A DNA stretch of 64,000 nucleotides from an uncultured Schaedlerella sp. (GCA_934435195.1 CAKSAJ010000001.1:124001-188000); one strand, 5' to 3'. Positions 53,975-63,804 are shown, counted from the stretch's first letter. Translations and numbers: made by a program. The notes: generated by a model from the letters alone, not told the origin.

Positions 53975-56350
53975 ATGGAAGAACCTATCATAAAAATTTC
54001 CGTCCGCAATCTAGTAGAATTCATATTGCGGACGGGTGATATAGACAATCGGACATCCGGCAGTCTGGAGAGGGATGCGATGCTGCAAGGGAGCAGATTG
54101 CATCGTAAGATCCAACGCAGAATGGGTGCAGATTATCATGCCGAAGTAGCATTAAAAACAGAAGTTGTTTGTGCGGACTTTTTACTTTTGATTGAAGGAA
54201 GGGCAGATGGTATCATTGAAAATAATTCTGGAATCTGCATAGATGAAATAAAAGGAACTATACGCGATTTATCTCATATAGAAGAACCGATAGGCGTCCA
54301 CCTTGCTCAGGCAAAGTGTTACGCCTATATCTATGCCACACAGCAACATTTGACCAATATTGATGTGCAGATGACATATTGTCACCTGGAAACAGAAGAA
54401 ATAAAACGCTTTAAACAACATTTTTTGTTTGAGGATCTGGAAAATTGGTTTAATGAATTAATTCACGCATATGAAAAATGGGCAAAATTTCAAATTCAAT
54501 GGAAGAAAGAACGTGATCGTACAATTCAAAAAACAGAATTTCCATTTTCATATAGAGAAGGACAACGTGAAGTGGTATCTTCAGTATATCGTACGATACT
54601 TCGCAAAAAAAGTTTGTTTATCCAGGCTCCAACCGGAATCGGAAAAACAATGGCTACAATTTTTCCGGCTGTTCGCGCAGTAGGCGAAGGACTGGGAGAA
54701 AAACTATTTTATTTGACAGCAAAGACAATCACAAAAACCGTAGCGGAGCAAGCTTTTTATATACTTCGCAAGCATGGATTAAGATGGAAATCTGTCACAA
54801 TCACTGCAAAAGAAAAAATTTGTTTTTGCGAAGAAACACTTTGTAATCCAGACGAATGTCCTTATGCAAAAGGACATTTTGACCGCGTAAATGATGCTGT
54901 ATTTGAATTAATCAGCACAAGGGATGAATGTACGAGAGAAATCATAGAAGAACAGGCAAGAAAATACCATGTATGTCCATTCGAGATGTCACTTGATGTC
55001 AGCGAATGGATGGATGCAATCATTTGTGACTATAATTATGTGTTTGATCCTGACGCACATTTAAAACGTTTTTTCTCAGAAGGTGAAACAGGAGAGTATT
55101 TGTTTTTAATCGACGAAGCACATAATCTTGTTGAACGAGGCCGGGAGATGTACAGTGCCACGCTTTACAAAGAAGATTTTTTATCTATGAAAAATTTATT
55201 CCGAAGTGACGCCCCGAAGCTTGCAAAACGTCTGGATGAATGCAATAAACAGCTCTTAGCATTAAAACGTGAATGTGAAACATATCAAGTGGTAGATAAT
55301 GTTTCACACATTGCCTTAAAGTGCTTAAATATTCTGGGAGAAATAGAAAACTATTTTGACGAACAACCTTCTCCCGAAAAAAAAGATGCACTTCTTGATT
55401 TTTATTTTCAAATTCGTTCATTCATTAATATCCATGATATTTTGGATGAAAATTATTTAATCTATACGGAAATGGAATCAGATGGTCGTTTTAAATTAAA
55501 ATTATTTTGTGTAAATCCGGCAGCAAATCTACAGCGTTTTTTAGAATATGGGAACAGTACAATTTATTTTTCGGCAACATTTTTACCTGTTTTCTATTAC
55601 AAAAACTTACTCAGTGTCAATCCCGATGATTACGCAATTTATGCAAAATCTACATTTCCAGAAGAAAATAAACTTCTCTTATTGGCAGATGATGTAAGTA
55701 CGAAATATACATTACGTGGACCTGAAATGTATCAAAAAATCGCACGATATATTCAAAATATTGTATCTGTCCAACAAGGAAATTACATGGTATTTTTTCC
55801 TTCTTATCGCATGTTAGAAGAGGTTTATGAACAGTTTGTTAAACTTTCTACATCTTCGATAAATAATTCTGTAGAATGCATTCTTCAATCACAGTATATG
55901 AATGAAGTTGAACGTGAAGAGTTTTTGAATTGTTTTGAAAGCCAGAACAATAGAACCTTAATTGGTTTTTGCGTAATGGGAGGAATTTTTTCAGAGGGAA
56001 TTGATCTGGCTGAAGATCGCTTGATCGGAGCAATTATTGTTGGAACCGGATTGCCTCAGGTATGTAATGAAAGAGAATTATTGAAACAATATTTTGATGC
56101 AAAAAAGATGTCAGGATTCGATTTTGCCTACTTATATCCGGGAATGAATAAAGTATTGCAATCTGCTGGACGTGTAATCCGTACAGAATCAGACAAAGGA
56201 GTTATTGCATTACTTGATGTCAGATTTTTAGACAAACGATATCAGGACATATTTCCACGTGAATGGAAACAGTATCAATTGTGTCAGTTAAATCATGTAA
56301 CTGACACAGTAGCCGCCTTTTGGCAGGACAAAAATAAGGAGAGAATATAA
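53975..56350 (+). CDS. Cas4-like nuclease fused to an XPD/DinG-type iron-sulfur helicase
   Basis: 791 residues. The N-terminal domain (about 1-130) carries a PD-(D/E)XK set like Cas4/AddB/Dna2: His43 in QGSRLHRKI, Asp78 in GRADG, Glu91-x-Lys93 in DEIKGT, and the QxxxY motif Gln112/Tyr116. A superfamily 2 helicase follows: Walker A QAPTGIGKTM (Lys224), iron-sulfur cysteines from Cys283, Cys285, Cys290, Cys295 and Cys334, Walker B LIDEAHNL (380-383), and C-terminal motifs SEGIDLAED and QSAGRVIRTESDKG. XPD-like helicases unwind 5' to 3'. This fusion suggests combined unwinding and single-strand cutting in repair. Neighbours are SPFH and GreA, with gaps of nine and one base. Confidence 0.88.
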   Translation: MEEPIIKISVRNLVEFILRTGDIDNRTSGSLERDAMLQGSRLHRKIQRRMGADYHAEVALKTEVVCADFLLLIEGRADGIIENNSGICIDEIKGTIRDLSHIEEPIGVHLAQAKCYAYIYATQQHLTNIDVQMTYCHLETEEIKRFKQHFLFEDLENWFNELIHAYEKWAKFQIQWKKERDRTIQKTEFPFSYREGQREVVSSVYRTILRKKSLFIQAPTGIGKTMATIFPAVRAVGEGLGEKLFYLTAKTITKTVAEQAFYILRKHGLRWKSVTITAKEKICFCEETLCNPDECPYAKGHFDRVNDAVFELISTRDECTREIIEEQARKYHVCPFEMSLDVSEWMDAIICDYNYVFDPDAHLKRFFSEGETGEYLFLIDEAHNLVERGREMYSATLYKEDFLSMKNLFRSDAPKLAKRLDECNKQLLALKRECETYQVVDNVSHIALKCLNILGEIENYFDEQPSPEKKDALLDFYFQIRSFINIHDILDENYLIYTEMESDGRFKLKLFCVNPAANLQRFLEYGNSTIYFSATFLPVFYYKNLLSVNPDDYAIYAKSTFPEENKLLLLADDVSTKYTLRGPEMYQKIARYIQNIVSVQQGNYMVFFPSYRMLEEVYEQFVKLSTSSINNSVECILQSQYMNEVEREEFLNCFESQNNRTLIGFCVMGGIFSEGIDLAEDRLIGAIIVGTGLPQVCNERELLKQYFDAKKMSGFDFAYLYPGMNKVLQSAGRVIRTESDKGVIALLDVRFLDKRYQDIFPREWKQYQLCQLNHVTDTVAAFWQDKNKERI

Positions 56351-56351
56351 A

Positions 56352-56855
56352 ATGCGTGATAAATTAACCAAAAGCGATGTAAAAAAAATAGAAGAAGAAA
56401 TTGAATACAGAAAATTAGTTGTCAGAAAAGAAGCAATTGAAGCAGTAAAAGAGGCTCGTGCCCATGGCGATTTAAGTGAAAATTTTGAGTATCATGCGGC
56501 AAAAAAAGATAAAAATAAAAACGAAAGCAGGATTCGCTATCTGGAAAGAATGCTGAAGACGGCCATTATTGTCGATGACAGTTCAAAAGATGATGAAGTC
56601 GGAATTAATAATACGGTAGAGTTATACATGGAAGATGATGACGAAGTAGAGACCTACAGACTTGTCACTTCTGTACGAGGCAGTTCAATTCAAGGATTGA
56701 TCAGTATTGATTCTCCGCTTGGAAAAGCAATCTTAGGACATAAACTAAATGACAGAGTGTATATTCAGGTAAACGATAATTTCGGCTATTATGCAATTAT
56801 TAAAAAAATTATAAACACTCAAAATGATGAAAATGATGAGCTTCGTAAATTCTAA
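56352..56855 (+). CDS. GreA/GreB family transcription elongation factor
   Basis: 167 residues. N-terminal coiled coil (about 1-80) with the acidic tip GDLSENFEYHAAK that reaches into the RNA polymerase channel and stimulates transcript cleavage, then a C-terminal FKBP-like domain (about 85-165, GLISIDSPLGKAILG). It starts one base after the helicase stop, so it is translated from the same message. A second, standard greA may exist elsewhere; this one has a rather divergent C-terminal domain. Confidence 0.9.
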   Translation: MRDKLTKSDVKKIEEEIEYRKLVVRKEAIEAVKEARAHGDLSENFEYHAAKKDKNKNESRIRYLERMLKTAIIVDDSSKDDEVGINNTVELYMEDDDEVETYRLVTSVRGSSIQGLISIDSPLGKAILGHKLNDRVYIQVNDNFGYYAIIKKIINTQNDENDELRKF

Positions 56856-56867
56856 GTATTGAAAATG

Positions 56868-56912
56868 AAAAACAGGAAGTTTCCACTATATTTCGGGAAA
56901 CCTCCTGTTTTT
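56868..56912. terminator. Bidirectional terminator between the greA-type and activase-like genes
   Basis: Arms 56868-56884 and 56896-56912 pair over 17 bases with one A-C mismatch; A and T runs at the ends. Serves both converging genes. Confidence 0.85.
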
Positions 56913-59900
56913 TATGCCTGTTCTTTTTCTAAGTTTTTATTTGCTGTCGACAACATCAATTTAATTCTATTCAGCTGATTTACCTCACTTGCACCTGGGT
57001 CATAATCAATCGCAACAATGTTAGACTGCGGATATAATCTACGAAGTTCTTTGATTACACCTTTTCCAACTACGTGATTTGGAAGACAGGCAAATGGCTG
57101 TGTACAAACGATATTTCCAGCTCCACTGTGTATCAGTTCTAGCATTTCTCCTGTTAAGAACCAGCCCTCACCAGTTTGATTTCCGATAGATACGATGTCG
57201 GATGCCATATTTGCCAAATCCTCAATCCGAGCCGGTGGATTAAAATGTCTGCTTGCTTTAAACGCTTCGGTTGCAGGAAGTCTAAACCATTCTAATACTT
57301 TAATTCCTATATTTGCAATTCGTGCTTTGGATTTCTTAAATCCAAGGTGCGATGCTTTAAAATTCTGATTATAAAAACAATACTGCAAGAAATCCAGCAA
57401 GTCTGGGACGACTGCCTCAGCACCTTCTGACTCAAGTAATTCAACAAGATGATTATTTGCAGCAGGAAGGAATTTAACAAGAATCTCGCCAACGACTCCT
57501 ACACGAGGTTTTTTCACATCTAATGTTTCAATGTTATCAAAATCTTCTATAATACTGCGGCAAAGTTGTTTGAATTTTCTTCTTGAAGGATATCCTTCTG
57601 AGACAAATTTCTTACAAACTTCTACCCATTTTTTATGTATTGCATCTGTTGTCCCTGGTACAGCTTCATAAGGACGCATACGATATACACATTTCATAAA
57701 GATGTCACCGAACACTGCCCCGTAAACTCCTCTCAGTGCAAGAGAAGGAGTGATCTTAAATCCAGGATTTTTTTCCAGTCCGCTTAAGTTGATAGAAATC
57801 ACTGGAATATGTGCATAGCCGGCTTTTCTTAAGGCACGACGGATAAATCCAATATAGTTGGAAGCTCGACATCCTCCACCCGTCTGACTTATGATCACTG
57901 CAAGGTGATCTGTATCATATTTTCCTGATAAAATAGCATCCATAATCTGTCCTACTACCATAAGTGACGGATAACAGGCATCATTATTTACATATTTCAG
58001 TCCGACATCTACAGCCTGTTTATTATCATTTGGGAGCACTTCCAATTTATAACCTGCTGCCTTAAATGCTGGTTCGATAAGCTCAAAGTGAAATGGAGAC
58101 ATCTGTGGACAAAGAATCGTATACGTTGTCCGCATTTCTTTTGTAAATGAAACTTTATCTATCGATGCCGGCTTGATATCACGTTTTGTATTCCGCTGTT
58201 CGCGAACTCGAATAGCAGCAAGTAAAGAACGAATACGGATTCTTGCAGCGCCTAAGTTGTTTACCTCATCAATCTTTAAGGACGTATAAATTTTATCTGA
58301 ATTTGTTAAAATTTCTGCCACTTGATCCGTTGTTACCGCATCCAATCCACAACCGAAGGAATTAAGCTGGATCAAATCCAGATTATCTACCGTTTTTACA
58401 TAATTTGCAGCTGCATATAAACGAGAATGATACATCCACTGATCCATTACATTTAACGGGCGTTCTACTGGATTCAAATGTGAAATAGAATCCTCTGTTA
58501 AAACAGCCATATTATAAGAATTGATCAGTTCCGGAATACCATGATTAACCTCTGGGTCAATGTGGTATGGACGACCTGCAAGTACAATTCCTCTGTTTCC
58601 TGTTTCCTTTAAGAACTGTATCGTTTCTTCTCCTTTTTTTCGCATATCATTACGGCAGGCTGCAAGTTCCTCCCATGCATCATGAACCGCTGCACGTATT
58701 TCTTTTTCGTCAATTGAAAATTTTTCTCCAAGCTCTTCAACCATTCGATATGCAACAGTTTCTTCGCTTTCCAGACTTAAAAATGGATGAATAAAATCTA
58801 CCTCTCCCTGAACGATTGGATCCATATTATTCTTAATATTTTCCGGATACGATGTTACGATCGGACAGTTATAATGGTTATTCGCATCAGCAAATTCTTT
58901 TCTTTCATATGGAATGGAAGGATAGAAAATATGCGTTACACCCTGATTGATCAGCCATTGTACATGCCCATGTGCAAGTTTTGCCGGATAACATTCTGAT
59001 TCACTTGGAATGGATTCGATGCCCAATTCATATATCTTTCTTGTAGAAGCAGGAGAGAGCAATACCGAAAATCCGAGTTTCGTAAACAATGTAAACCAGA
59101 ACGGATAATTTTCATACATATTTAAAACACGAGGAATACCAATCACACCATGCACAGCTTCATTTTCTTTTAACGGAGTATATCCAAAATAGCGTTGCAT
59201 CTTATATTCAAATAAGTTTGGCAATTTATTTTTCACCTTTTCTTTTCCAAGACCACGCTCACAACGGTTTCCGGTAATAAATTTACGCCCGCCACTGAAA
59301 TGATTGATTGTCAGACGACAGTTATTTGTACATCCTTTGCATTTTGTCATGGTGGTAGAATACTCCAAGGCCTCAATATCCTCAATCGAAAGCATTGTCG
59401 TACCTTCACATTCGACATAACGTTCACGAGCAATAAGAGCCGCTCCAAAAGCCCCCATGATTCCGGCAATATCCGGACGGATAGCTTCGCAATTTGCAAT
59501 TTTTTCAAAACTTCTTAATACAGCATTATTGTAGAATGTTCCACCCTGTACAACGATATGTTTTCCGAGCTCTGATGCATCTGATACTTTGATTACTTTA
59601 AATAAAGCATTTTTTATAACAGAATATGCAAGTCCTGCAGAAATATCAGATACTTCTGCACCTTCTTTTTGTGCCTGCTTTACTTTTGAATTCATAAACA
59701 CTGTACAACGTGTTCCTAAATCAATTGGATTATGTGCATATAATGCTTCCTGTGCAAAATCCTCTACCGAATAATTCAATGATTTTGCAAATGTTTCGAT
59801 AAATGATCCACATCCCGAAGAACATGCCTCGTTTAATTGTACGCTATCAACGGTTTGATTTTTAATCTTGATACATTTCATATCCTGACCGCCGATATCA

Positions 59901-61162
59901 AGAATACAGTCAACATCCGGTTCAAAAAATGATGCTGCGTAATAGTGTGAAACGGTTTCTACCTCTCCCTCATCTAAAAGAAGTGCCTCTTTAATCAACG
60001 CTTCACCATATCCGGTAGAGCAGGAGTGCACAATTTCTACATCTTCCGGCAACTGGCTATATATATCTTTAATAGCAGAAATCGTTGTTCCAAGTGGATC
60101 TCCATCATTATTATGATAAAAAGAATACAAAAGCGTTCCATCATCACCGACCAAAGCGGCTTTTGTAGTTGTTGAACCTGCATCGATACCTAAAAATGCC
60201 TTTCCTTTATATGAGGCAAGATCTTTCATTGGCACTTGATGCTGATCATGTCTTGAAATAAATGCATCGTATTCAGCCTTTGATGCAAACAGTGGTTCCA
60301 TACGATCCACTTCAAATTCCATTTGGATTTTAGCGGCAAGTCGTTCCTGCATTTCACGAAGAGATACTTTCACCTCTTTCTTTGAGTTCAATGCGGAACC
60401 GATAGCAGCAAATAAGTGTGAATGCTTAGGTGCAATAATATGTTCATCGTCCAGCTTCAGTGTACGGATAAATGCCTCTTTTAATTCTGACAAGAAATGT
60501 AATGGTCCTCCCAAAAAAGCGACATGACCACGAATTGGTTTACCACAGGCAAGTCCACTGATTGTCTGATTGACTACTGCCTGAAAAATAGAAGCTGCCA
60601 AATCTTCTTTTGAAGCCCCTTCATTGATCAGCGGCTGGATATCTGTTTTTGCAAATACTCCGCAACGGGCAGCAATTGAATATAATGCATGATAATTTTT
60701 GGCATATTCGTTTAATCCGGTAGCATCTGTCTGTAACAGAGAAGCCATTTGATCGATAAAAGAACCTGTTCCACCGGCACAGACTCCATTCATACGCTGT
60801 TCCACATTACCGCCCTCAAAATATATGATTTTCGCATCCTCGCCACCTAATTCGATAGCAACATCTGTTTGCGGAGCATAATCCTGTAATGCCGTTGAAA
60901 CAGCAATTACCTCTTGTACAAAAGGTACTTCTAAATGTTTAGCGAGCGATAGTCCACCGGAACCGGTAATAACAGGGGATACCTGTATTGGACCTAACTT
61001 ATAAAGAGCTCTTCCCAACAGATCCGATAATGTTTCCTGAATATTAGCAAAATGTCGTTCGTAATCAGAGAATAATACTTCATTATCTTGATCAAGAACT
61101 GCAATTTTAACAGTTGTAGAACCGATGTCAATCCCCAAAGTATATAATTTGTTCAAACTCAT
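56912..61162 (-). CDS. Giant BadF/HgdC-type activase fused to DUF2229 and dehydratase-like domains
   Basis: 1416 residues. Two ASKHA ATPase domains in tandem: first LGIDIGSTTVKIAVLD (about 9-24) with Cys128 (CAGGTGSF) and Cys167 (AARCGVF); second LGIDAGSTTTKAALVG (about 324-339) with Cys447 (CSSGCGSF) and Cys486 (GTRCTVF). These match the two cluster cysteines of 2-hydroxyglutaryl-CoA dehydratase activator, where two subunits share one [4Fe-4S]. A Cys4 motif follows (608, 611, 615, 634), then DUF2229 and an HgdB-like region (about 650-1400). Related proteins are widespread in Clostridia with unknown substrate. AGAGGA precedes the start. A reductive, ATP-driven role is inference. Confidence 0.88.
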   Translation of the reverse strand: MSLNKLYTLGIDIGSTTVKIAVLDQDNEVLFSDYERHFANIQETLSDLLGRALYKLGPIQVSPVITGSGGLSLAKHLEVPFVQEVIAVSTALQDYAPQTDVAIELGGEDAKIIYFEGGNVEQRMNGVCAGGTGSFIDQMASLLQTDATGLNEYAKNYHALYSIAARCGVFAKTDIQPLINEGASKEDLAASIFQAVVNQTISGLACGKPIRGHVAFLGGPLHFLSELKEAFIRTLKLDDEHIIAPKHSHLFAAIGSALNSKKEVKVSLREMQERLAAKIQMEFEVDRMEPLFASKAEYDAFISRHDQHQVPMKDLASYKGKAFLGIDAGSTTTKAALVGDDGTLLYSFYHNNDGDPLGTTISAIKDIYSQLPEDVEIVHSCSTGYGEALIKEALLLDEGEVETVSHYYAASFFEPDVDCILDIGGQDMKCIKIKNQTVDSVQLNEACSSGCGSFIETFAKSLNYSVEDFAQEALYAHNPIDLGTRCTVFMNSKVKQAQKEGAEVSDISAGLAYSVIKNALFKVIKVSDASELGKHIVVQGGTFYNNAVLRSFEKIANCEAIRPDIAGIMGAFGAALIARERYVECEGTTMLSIEDIEALEYSTTMTKCKGCTNNCRLTINHFSGGRKFITGNRCERGLGKEKVKNKLPNLFEYKMQRYFGYTPLKENEAVHGVIGIPRVLNMYENYPFWFTLFTKLGFSVLLSPASTRKIYELGIESIPSESECYPAKLAHGHVQWLINQGVTHIFYPSIPYERKEFADANNHYNCPIVTSYPENIKNNMDPIVQGEVDFIHPFLSLESEETVAYRMVEELGEKFSIDEKEIRAAVHDAWEELAACRNDMRKKGEETIQFLKETGNRGIVLAGRPYHIDPEVNHGIPELINSYNMAVLTEDSISHLNPVERPLNVMDQWMYHSRLYAAANYVKTVDNLDLIQLNSFGCGLDAVTTDQVAEILTNSDKIYTSLKIDEVNNLGAARIRIRSLLAAIRVREQRNTKRDIKPASIDKVSFTKEMRTTYTILCPQMSPFHFELIEPAFKAAGYKLEVLPNDNKQAVDVGLKYVNNDACYPSLMVVGQIMDAILSGKYDTDHLAVIISQTGGGCRASNYIGFIRRALRKAGYAHIPVISINLSGLEKNPGFKITPSLALRGVYGAVFGDIFMKCVYRMRPYEAVPGTTDAIHKKWVEVCKKFVSEGYPSRRKFKQLCRSIIEDFDNIETLDVKKPRVGVVGEILVKFLPAANNHLVELLESEGAEAVVPDLLDFLQYCFYNQNFKASHLGFKKSKARIANIGIKVLEWFRLPATEAFKASRHFNPPARIEDLANMASDIVSIGNQTGEGWFLTGEMLELIHSGAGNIVCTQPFACLPNHVVGKGVIKELRRLYPQSNIVAIDYDPGASEVNQLNRIKLMLSTANKNLEKEQA

Positions 61163-61309
61163 AATTATCCTCTTTCTTATATTATTATAGCTGTTACTTC
61201 TTATTAAAATAGTGTAAGCAAAATAACACTACCGTACATTATACGACAGGATTTTTAAAAACACAATCGTCATTATGCTGTACGTTTTCCTTTGAAAACT
61301 ATTTTCTAA

Positions 61310-61332
61310 AGAAAAATTTGACAAATTTTTCT
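61310..61332. repeat. Perfect 10-3-10 inverted repeat
   Basis: AGAAAAATTT, GAC, AAATTTTTCT. It sits 40 bases before the -35 box of the rhomboid-type gene. Could be an operator or a weak terminator; AT-rich arms make chance more likely. Confidence 0.5.
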
Positions 61333-61371
61333 CAATCCTATCTTATTTACAGAATCTTCACATACTTTTGT

Positions 61372-61400
61372 TTGACAAACGCACGTTGGGAATGTACAAT
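61372..61400 (+). promoter_or_regulatory. Promoter for the rhomboid-type gene (and possibly pyk)
   Basis: TTGACA (61372-61377), 17 bases, TACAAT (61395-61400). TTGTAC (61414-61419) and GTACAA (61428-61433) form an inverted repeat near the transcription start. Confidence 0.8.
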
Positions 61401-61476
61401 ACACGTATCAGATTTGTACGTATCTAAGTACAATCTTATTATATGAATGAAAATAATCCATAAAGGAGATGTACAT

Positions 61477-62301
61477 TTGAATTGGTTAGATAAATTAGAA
61501 AAGAAATTCGGACGATTTGCAATTCCAAACTTGACGATGTATTTAATTGGAGCATACATTATCGGTTTTGGAATTTATTATTTTTTGCCTGGTTTGTTTA
61601 AATGGCTTACACTAGAGCCATACTTTATCTTGAAAGGACAAGTCTGGAGAGTGATATCCTGGGTACTTGTTCCACCAAGCGGAAGTTTGATTTCTATCAT
61701 TTTTATTGTACTTTTATATTATTCTCTCGGTACTGCGCTGGAACGGGCATGGGGAACGTTTCGGTATAATGTATATATTTTTTCTGGGATTTTATTTACT
61801 GTAATTGGTGCATTTGCATTATATTTTATTGCGGGCACAGGCATGGTAGGATATGGAGGGCTTTTCAGCACATACTATATTAACATGTCAATTTTTCTTG
61901 CATTTGCAGTAAGTTATCCGGATATGGAACTGTTACTTTATTTTATTATTCCTATTAAGATGAAATGGATGGCTATTGTATATGCTGTATTCATTCTATA
62001 TGACTTTATTGCCGGAAATTTCATTTCAAGAGTAACAATCGCAGCATCATTATTAAATTTTATTGTATTTTTCCTTTCTACCAAAAAAGGATATTCACCG
62101 AAACAGCAGATGCGAAAGAAAAAGTATCAAAAACAGTCACGCCCACATATGACTTATTCAAATGGGGCAAGACATCGTTGCGCAGTATGTGGCAGAACAG
62201 AATTGGATGATCCGAATCTGGAATTTAGATTCTGTTCAAAATGTAATGGCAATTACGAATATTGCCAGGATCATTTGTTCACACACGAACATGTGAAATA
62301 A
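61477..62301 (+). CDS. Rhomboid-fold membrane protein with C-terminal zinc ribbon, probably inactive as protease
   Basis: 274 residues from TTG 61477, which has AAGGAG (61463-61468) eight bases ahead; ATG 61447 is in frame but has no ribosome-binding site. Six or so membrane helices show the rhomboid plan: LKGQVWRVISWVLVPP, LYYSLGTALERAWGTFRYN (in part), then VGYGGLFS where rhomboid proteases have the catalytic GxSG, and no His in the last helix. A basic linker and a Cys/His tail follow (CAVC, CSKC, then Cys and several His). So it looks like a pseudoprotease with a metal-binding tail. pyk starts 27 bases later. Confidence 0.82.
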   Translation: MNWLDKLEKKFGRFAIPNLTMYLIGAYIIGFGIYYFLPGLFKWLTLEPYFILKGQVWRVISWVLVPPSGSLISIIFIVLLYYSLGTALERAWGTFRYNVYIFSGILFTVIGAFALYFIAGTGMVGYGGLFSTYYINMSIFLAFAVSYPDMELLLYFIIPIKMKWMAIVYAVFILYDFIAGNFISRVTIAASLLNFIVFFLSTKKGYSPKQQMRKKKYQKQSRPHMTYSNGARHRCAVCGRTELDDPNLEFRFCSKCNGNYEYCQDHLFTHEHVK

Positions 62302-62328
62302 AGATAGTGTTATAAGGAGATTGAGAAG

Positions 62329-63768
62329 ATGAAGAAGACAAAAGTAGTATGCACAATGGGGCCTAATACAAACAATCCGGAGATTATGCGTGGATTGGTT
62401 AAAAATGGAATGAATGTGGCTCGTTTCAATTTTTCACATGGAGATTATGAAGAACATAAAGGTCGTATGGACTTATTAAAGCAGATTCGTGAAGAAGAAC
62501 ATGCAAATGTTGCAATTTTACTTGATACAAAAGGACCAGAAATCCGTACAGGCGTTCTCAAAGATGGAAAGAAAGTGCGTCTGGAAACTGGTATGGAATT
62601 TACACTCACAACAGAAGATATCGTTGGTGATGAAAATCGTGTATCTATTACGTACAAAGGACTGGCTGAAGATGTTGATGCCGGCAAAGTTATTTTGATC
62701 GACGATGGTCTGATTGGATTAGAAGTCATCGAAAAATCCGGAAAAGATATCCGTTGTAAGGTAATTAATGGTGGTGAGCTCGGCGAACGTAAAGGTGTGA
62801 ACGTTCCTAACGTACCTGTAAGACTTCCTGCCATCACAGAAAAAGATAAAGAAGATATCAAATTTGGTGTCAGCCAGGATATTGATTTTATTGCAGCATC
62901 TTTCGTTCGTAATGCAGAATGTATTTTAGAGATTCGTGCTTATCTGAAATCACTCAATGCGCCATATATTCCAATCATTGCTAAGATTGAAAATTCAGAA
63001 GGTATCGAAAATATTGATGAGATCATACGTGCAGCAGATGGAATCATGGTTGCCCGTGGTGACCTTGGAGTAGAAATTCCGGCTGAAGAAGTTCCATATC
63101 TTCAGAAAATGATGATCAATAAATGTAACGATAACTTCAAAACAGTTATCACTGCAACACAGATGTTAGATTCTATGATCCGTAATCCACGTCCGACAAG
63201 AGCTGAGGTTACAGACGTTGCAAATGCTGTATATGATGGAACAGATGCAGTAATGCTTTCCGGAGAAACAGCAGCAGGAAAATATCCTATTGAAGCTTTA
63301 CAGATGATGGTTCACATTATCGAGAGCACAGAAAAACACTTGGATTACGATCTGCTTCTTGGGCAGTCCGGAAATCATTTGAAAACTGGTATTTCCGGTG
63401 CAATTGGGTACTCTTCAGTACTTGCTGCATCAAATCTGAATGCAAAATGCATCATTACACCATCTGTTTCAGGTGCTACAACAAGAGTTGTTTCTAATCT
63501 TCGTCCAAAACAGAGAATTTTAGGTGTCACACCAAATGAGCGTACAATGCGTAGAATGGCTATTTACTGGGGTGTAGAACCATTGAAATCTTTAGAATTT
63601 GACACAACAGAAGATATCACTACAGGAGCAATTGAACTTGCACTTGTAAAGAAATATGTTGAACCAGGAGATGTCGTTGTACTGACAGCAGGAATCCCTT
63701 CACCTAACGTTGAGAAGGGCAGAAATGGTGTAAGTAATACAATGAGAATTGCAGTTGTAGGCGAGTAA
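62329..63768 (+). CDS. pyk: Pyruvate kinase
   Basis: 479 residues, without the extra phosphohistidine domain of many Bacillus enzymes. Seen: VCTMGPNTNNPEIM, NVARFNFSHGDYEEH, LLDTKGPEIRTG, and the active-site stretch MVARGDLGVEIP, then AVMLSGETAAGKYP. It makes pyruvate and ATP from phosphoenolpyruvate and ADP. AAGGAG precedes the ATG. It may share the promoter of the rhomboid-type gene, as no clear promoter fits in the 27-base gap. A terminator follows. Confidence 0.98.
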   Translation: MKKTKVVCTMGPNTNNPEIMRGLVKNGMNVARFNFSHGDYEEHKGRMDLLKQIREEEHANVAILLDTKGPEIRTGVLKDGKKVRLETGMEFTLTTEDIVGDENRVSITYKGLAEDVDAGKVILIDDGLIGLEVIEKSGKDIRCKVINGGELGERKGVNVPNVPVRLPAITEKDKEDIKFGVSQDIDFIAASFVRNAECILEIRAYLKSLNAPYIPIIAKIENSEGIENIDEIIRAADGIMVARGDLGVEIPAEEVPYLQKMMINKCNDNFKTVITATQMLDSMIRNPRPTRAEVTDVANAVYDGTDAVMLSGETAAGKYPIEALQMMVHIIESTEKHLDYDLLLGQSGNHLKTGISGAIGYSSVLAASNLNAKCIITPSVSGATTRVVSNLRPKQRILGVTPNERTMRRMAIYWGVEPLKSLEFDTTEDITTGAIELALVKKYVEPGDVVVLTAGIPSPNVEKGRNGVSNTMRIAVVGE

Positions 63769-63804
63769 TCCTGAGAAAAATTTAGCAAACTATGATTTAA
63801 TAAC

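Larger units (their letters stand above)
61163..61476. other. Intergenic region (314 bases) between the activase-like gene and the rhomboid-type gene
   Basis: It holds a - strand TATAAT (61184-61189) without a good -35 box, a perfect 10-3-10 AT-rich inverted repeat (61310-61332), the + strand promoter at 61372-61400, and repeated GTACAA-type motifs after it. I saw no RNA gene or small coding sequence. Confidence 0.6.
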
